In this document: piece after piece, positions 40,621 through 43,800 of the stretch
Numbering within the stretch: the stretch's first letter is position 1
Layout of the letters: each line of letters begins with the position of its first letter
NCBI GenBank assembly: GCA_902761035.1
Contig: CACWIW010000071.1
Span: 1 to 43,800 of the forward strand
DNA: 43,800 bases
Reading direction: 5' to 3'
DNA from: an uncultured bacterium
GTDB taxonomy: Bacteria; Verrucomicrobiota; Kiritimatiellia; RFP12; UBA1067
Notes under the pieces: generated by a model
Told to the model about the DNA's origin: nothing
The model's input: the letters and a program-made list of their open reading frames with translations, nothing else
Database searches by the model: none
Made by a program: the position numbers and the translations under genes

Positions 40621-43245
40621 TCAATGTACGATCCTGAACACATCAGCATTGGCATCGGGCTTGAAGTCGGCAGGTAACTCAAATTCGACGCCGTCTGTGG
40701 CCTTCGCGCAGTTGAACGACTTGCCGGAGCCGACGTGTACGAGCTTCGCCGCCGTCACGTCGGGGATGCTTTGGCGCCCCTTCCCCGCCTCGCCTTCCTT
40801 CCAAAGGCGGATCGCGTACTCCGCTCCCGTTCTGCGGTTGCGCGTAAACGCCCAGTCGCCTTTGCGGTACGGCGCGAGAGGACGCGTCTCGTAGATCGCC
40901 TCGCCGTTCACCTTGAGCCACGCGCCCAGAGCGGCCATGCGCTCCAGCGCCTGGTGTGGGAGGCGTCCGTCGGGCTGTGGGCCGACGTCCAGCGCGAGGT
41001 TGCCGCCCTTCGCGACGATGTCGATGAACGTATGGAGAATCTGCCGGACACTCTTGTACTCGTCCTCGAAATGGTAGCCCCAGTACCTGCCGATCGTGAT
41101 GCAGCTCTCCCACGGCACGGAGATCGGGGTTTTCGGCACCGTCTGCTCCGGCGTGATCACGTTCTCGCACGTGCCGCCGGCCGTGCGGTCGACTGAAATG
41201 AGAGCGGGGTTGTACTTGCGCGCCTCGGCGATGATGTCCTCGATCCCGATGTCGAGTCCCCTCCGGCGCTGGACCTGTCCGCCGTCGAGCCAGATGATGT
41301 CCACCTTCCCGTAGTCGCGCACGATCTCGACGATCTGGTTCTTGGTGAACTCCCTGAAGCGCGCCCATTTCTCCGGGTGCTTCTTCACGTCATACGTCGG
41401 GAACTGCGTCGTCCTGCGTCCAATGCCGTGGTCCTCCCAGAAGTCGGTGTGGTACCAGTCCGGCTTGGAGAAGTACGCGGCGATTCCCAGCCCCTCGGCG
41501 CGGAAGGCGTCGAACACGTGCTTCACGATGTCTGCGCGTTTGTCCGTGGAGAACGGACACTGCGGCGACGTCACCTTGTAGTCGGAGTACTTCGTGTCGT
41601 ACAGACAGAACCCGTCGTGCTGCTTCGTAGTGAAGAGAACGTACTTGAAGCCGTTGTCCTTCGCAGCCTTCGCCCATGTCTCCGGGCGGAAGCGGACCGG
41701 ATTGAACGAACGGATCAACCCAAAGTACTGGCGCTTGAACTCGTCGACGTCAGCCGTCCAGTCCACTTCAACGCGCGACCAACTGGCCTTGCTGTCACAG
41801 AGCGGCCAGGACTCCTTGATACCGATGTCGGAGTAAAGCCCGAGACACATCATCAGCGCGAGTTTCTGGTCCTTGAACCACTCGAGCCGTTCGCGCACCT
41901 CCGGCTCCTTCGGCTGGACGTATCCCTTTGGCGTGTAGCCGTGGACCTCATCCGTGACGCCGTCCAACGCAGGCATCGCCGCGAGCTCCTTGCCGCCGAG
42001 CGGGACGCGCACCACGACGTCAAAGGCGTCGCTAGCAGAACGCGGGCACTTCACGGTCTTGATCTCGTCGCCGAGCTTGAACGAGAACTCCTTCACCGAC
42101 GGATCAAGGAAGTGGATGAAGAGCGTGTCGCCCTTGCGCGTGGTGACGACCTTGTCACCGAGCGACACGCCGCCGGCCTTCGTGCCGTAGATCGAGTCGC
42201 CGTTTTTCTCGAACCACTTGCCGATCCCCTCGAACACCTCCACGGCCTTGGCGGGAATCTGTCCGGAGGCGTCAGGACCGATGTTGAGGAGGAGGTTGGA
42301 TCCCTTCGACGCGGCGCGCGCGATGAGCGCGATGCACTCCTCCGGCGGACGGAATCTGTTCTGTCCGATCTTGTATCCCCATACGTCGTACTGGATCACG
42401 TCGCATTGCTCGGACGGCCGGTCGTCGAGAAGCGGCTGGTTCTTCGAGAACATCGTCCCCACGCCGGGAAGGTCGCACTCGAAGAGCTGGATGTCCTCCT
42501 TCGGACGCGGCGCGCGGTGGTTGTTGTTCGCCACGAGCACCTGGCGCGAATGGATGAGGTCGAATATCTCGTCGAAGCCCCAGTCGAACGTGCCGCCCCG
42601 GTCCCTGTCGTACTGGTCCCATTCGCAATCGAACCAGATGTTGCCCGGATGGTAGTTGTCGAGAAGCTCCGTGATCTGCCCCAGCATGTACCGCTTGTAC
42701 GAGGCGTAGTCGGGCTTCTGGTCCTTGGCGTACGCCTTGAGCCACTTGCACGATCTTCCAAGCGGATAGTCCCGGCGGTGCCAGTCCATCAGGGAATAGT
42801 AGAGGTTGAGCTGGATTCCCTCCGCCTTGCACGCCTCGGCCAGTTCGCCGATGACGTCGCGCTTGAACGGCGTGGCGGCGATGTTGTAGCCGTCGACCTT
42901 CGAGGGCCAGAGGGCGAAGCCGTCGCAGTGGCGCGCCGTGACGGTGATGTACTTCGCGCCGGAACGGCGGACAATCCGCACCCATTCGCGGGCGTTGAAC
43001 TTGGACGGGTAGAAGCCGTCAACGATGCGCTCGTAGGCGTCGCGGTCGATCTTCCCGTGCCACATGTAGCACTCGCCCTGCGCGTAGTAGGCGTAGAGGC
43101 CCCACACGATGAACACGCCGTAGCGCTGTTCGGCGAATTTCTCCCGCGCCTTGAGGTTCCACGCCTCGGGCCTGTATTCCGCAGCCGCCGCCGCGCAAAA
43201 CCCGACCGCCAACATGGAGCACGCAATCAATGCTTTTGATTTCAC
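40621..43245 (-). CDS. Double GH29 alpha-L-fucosidase
   Basis: One exported polypeptide carries two GH29 modules. Residues are counted from a TTG at 43272, nine codons before the chosen start. Module 1 (about 33-365) has RYGVFIVWGLYA, KYITVTARHCDGFALWPS and nucleophile candidate Asp215 in NIWFDCEW, and ends with a NLLLNIGP strand. Module 2 (about 455-800) has YVLFTTKQHDGFCLYDT, Asp663 in VDIIWLDGG and NLALDVGPQPDG. A small beta domain ends each (about 366-445 and 801-883). GTG 43245 is preferred as the start because AAAGGA stands 6 nt upstream and a clean signal peptide, MKSKALIACSMLAVGFC, follows; ATG 43260 and the TTG have no such site. It is predicted to release alpha-linked L-fucose from plant, algal or mucin glycans. 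It lies 63 bp before the three-module glycosidase gene and is probably co-transcribed with it. Confidence 0.92.
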   Translation of the reverse strand: MKSKALIACSMLAVGFCAAAAAEYRPEAWNLKAREKFAEQRYGVFIVWGLYAYYAQGECYMWHGKIDRDAYERIVDGFYPSKFNAREWVRIVRRSGAKYITVTARHCDGFALWPSKVDGYNIAATPFKRDVIGELAEACKAEGIQLNLYYSLMDWHRRDYPLGRSCKWLKAYAKDQKPDYASYKRYMLGQITELLDNYHPGNIWFDCEWDQYDRDRGGTFDWGFDEIFDLIHSRQVLVANNNHRAPRPKEDIQLFECDLPGVGTMFSKNQPLLDDRPSEQCDVIQYDVWGYKIGQNRFRPPEECIALIARAASKGSNLLLNIGPDASGQIPAKAVEVFEGIGKWFEKNGDSIYGTKAGGVSLGDKVVTTRKGDTLFIHFLDPSVKEFSFKLGDEIKTVKCPRSASDAFDVVVRVPLGGKELAAMPALDGVTDEVHGYTPKGYVQPKEPEVRERLEWFKDQKLALMMCLGLYSDIGIKESWPLCDSKASWSRVEVDWTADVDEFKRQYFGLIRSFNPVRFRPETWAKAAKDNGFKYVLFTTKQHDGFCLYDTKYSDYKVTSPQCPFSTDKRADIVKHVFDAFRAEGLGIAAYFSKPDWYHTDFWEDHGIGRRTTQFPTYDVKKHPEKWARFREFTKNQIVEIVRDYGKVDIIWLDGGQVQRRRGLDIGIEDIIAEARKYNPALISVDRTAGGTCENVITPEQTVPKTPISVPWESCITIGRYWGYHFEDEYKSVRQILHTFIDIVAKGGNLALDVGPQPDGRLPHQALERMAALGAWLKVNGEAIYETRPLAPYRKGDWAFTRNRRTGAEYAIRLWKEGEAGKGRQSIPDVTAAKLVHVGSGKSFNCAKATDGVEFELPADFKPDANADVFRIVH

Positions 43246-43268
43246 CTTTTGTCCTTTCATGCTCTGTT

Positions 43269-43800
43269 TCAAGCGCCGAGGAGGTCGGCGGCGGATATGA
43301 TCGCGTCGAAGTAGCCGTTCCCGCGAACGACGGGAGCAAGCTCCCCTTCGTACACGAGAGCGGTGCGAACGGACGTCCCGCGCGGGTGGCGAAGCCTCGC
43401 GACCTTCTCCGCGACCTCCGTTTCGATGGATTCGCCAATCCGGCTCTTCCGCTTGACCTCGACAACATACATTGACTTTCGCGTCTGCACAAGCAGATCG
43501 ATCTGAACGCCCTTCCCATCGCCTCGCTTCCCAGTCTTGCCGGGACGCTTCTCATACGGCACGGCGGAAAGGACCGGAACGCCCTCAAGATGAAGCGGCC
43601 TCACGAGTTCCCGAAAATTGTTGACGACGAGATTCTCGAACTGAAGCCCGAGGATGGAGTCCCATCCGGGAAGCGACTCCAGCGAATCGAACAGGTACGT
43701 GTCGGACAATATCTCCGTTTCGTGCGGCAGGACGTACTTCAGGTAGAACCGCGTATAGTTGTCGGAAAGGCGGTACTTCACCGTCCGCGCCTTTTTGCCC
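43269..43800 (-). CDS. ATPase-family protein, C-terminal nuclease-like domain (5' end beyond window)
   Basis: The frame is open to the right edge and ends at TGA 43269; about 177 residues are visible. They match the C-terminal, DUF234-like half of large AAA-type ATP-binding proteins of bacteria and archaea: YRLSDNYTRFYLKYV, GLQFENLVVNNF, then QIDLLVQTRKSMYVVEVKRK, in which Asp and Glu-x-Lys form a PD-(D/E)XK-like signature. The ATPase half would lie outside the window, so the role cannot be stated; relatives are often orphan or toxin-/defence-like. The GTG at 43781 is internal, since GKKART precedes it. The stop is 23 bp before the fucosidase start. Confidence 0.8.
   Translation of the reverse strand, partial: GKKARTVKYRLSDNYTRFYLKYVLPHETEILSDTYLFDSLESLPGWDSILGLQFENLVVNNFRELVRPLHLEGVPVLSAVPYEKRPGKTGKRGDGKGVQIDLLVQTRKSMYVVEVKRKSRIGESIETEVAEKVARLRHPRGTSVRTALVYEGELAPVVRGNGYFDAIISAADLLGA

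Overview
The window reads as one strand of a GC-rich genome from a polysaccharide- and protein-degrading anaerobe, most likely a Kiritimatiellota / PVC-superphylum bacterium from a gut, rumen or similar habitat. This is an inference. It rests on giant secreted multi-domain proteins, family C10 (streptopain-type) peptidases with chitobiase-type C-terminal repeats, DUF5703/GH95, GH106, GH29 and GH43-CE15 enzymes, a hydrazine-synthase-alpha-like dihaem protein, Tat-type Gfo/Idh/MocA and metallo-beta-lactamase proteins, and short dispersed repeats inserted in frame into genes. No rRNA, tRNA or CRISPR was seen. Every supported gene lies on the minus strand, so the order below follows transcription, from right to left.

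Right edge to 33.5 kb: the C-terminal part of an ATPase/nuclease-type protein, cut by the window edge, is followed by a double GH29 alpha-L-fucosidase (40621-43245). Next comes a 2237-residue three-module enzyme, DUF5703 + GH95-like + GH42-like (33844-40557), and then a small wreck of a second fucosidase gene (33634-33795). From 33.5 to 27 kb there is a tight operon with a good promoter: a GH106-type alpha-L-rhamnosidase, a Tat-exported metallo-beta-lactamase-fold hydrolase (GTGA overlap), and a dihaem hydrazine-synthase-alpha-like protein 6 bp later. From 27 to 20.5 kb a second operon holds a GATase-like protein, a frameshifted Gfo/Idh/MocA oxidoreductase, a GH43-CE15 fusion and a two-lobed acetyl-xylan-esterase-like hydrolase. 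Together these enzymes suggest attack on a fucose-, rhamnose- and xylose/arabinose-rich glycan carrying ester links. No transporter, sulfatase or regulator for that pathway is visible here.

From 20.5 to 13.6 kb lie an HU-like DNA-binding protein behind an AT-rich leader with repeated TGGCA motifs, a secreted 1281-residue repeat protein with an autotransporter-type beta-strand region, and an AAA-ATPase/PD-(D/E)XK protein that seems to be made from a leaderless mRNA.

From 13.5 kb to the left edge there is a tandem array of three giant secreted C10 peptidases. Each has a signal peptide, propeptide and catalytic domain, a different set of middle domains, chitobiase-type repeats and one common C-terminal domain. 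The two spacers of the array carry the same 49-bp repeat. A scrap of a fourth C10 gene sits near 19.45 kb. The three pro/mature linkers carry different micro-repeats, two of them phased at 9 bp.

The most unusual signals are the in-frame palindromic inserts, the fused fucosidase and GH95 enzymes with a signal-peptide scar, the C10 array with its modular architecture and shared C-terminal domain, and several gene remnants that show this region is being duplicated, fused and deleted.
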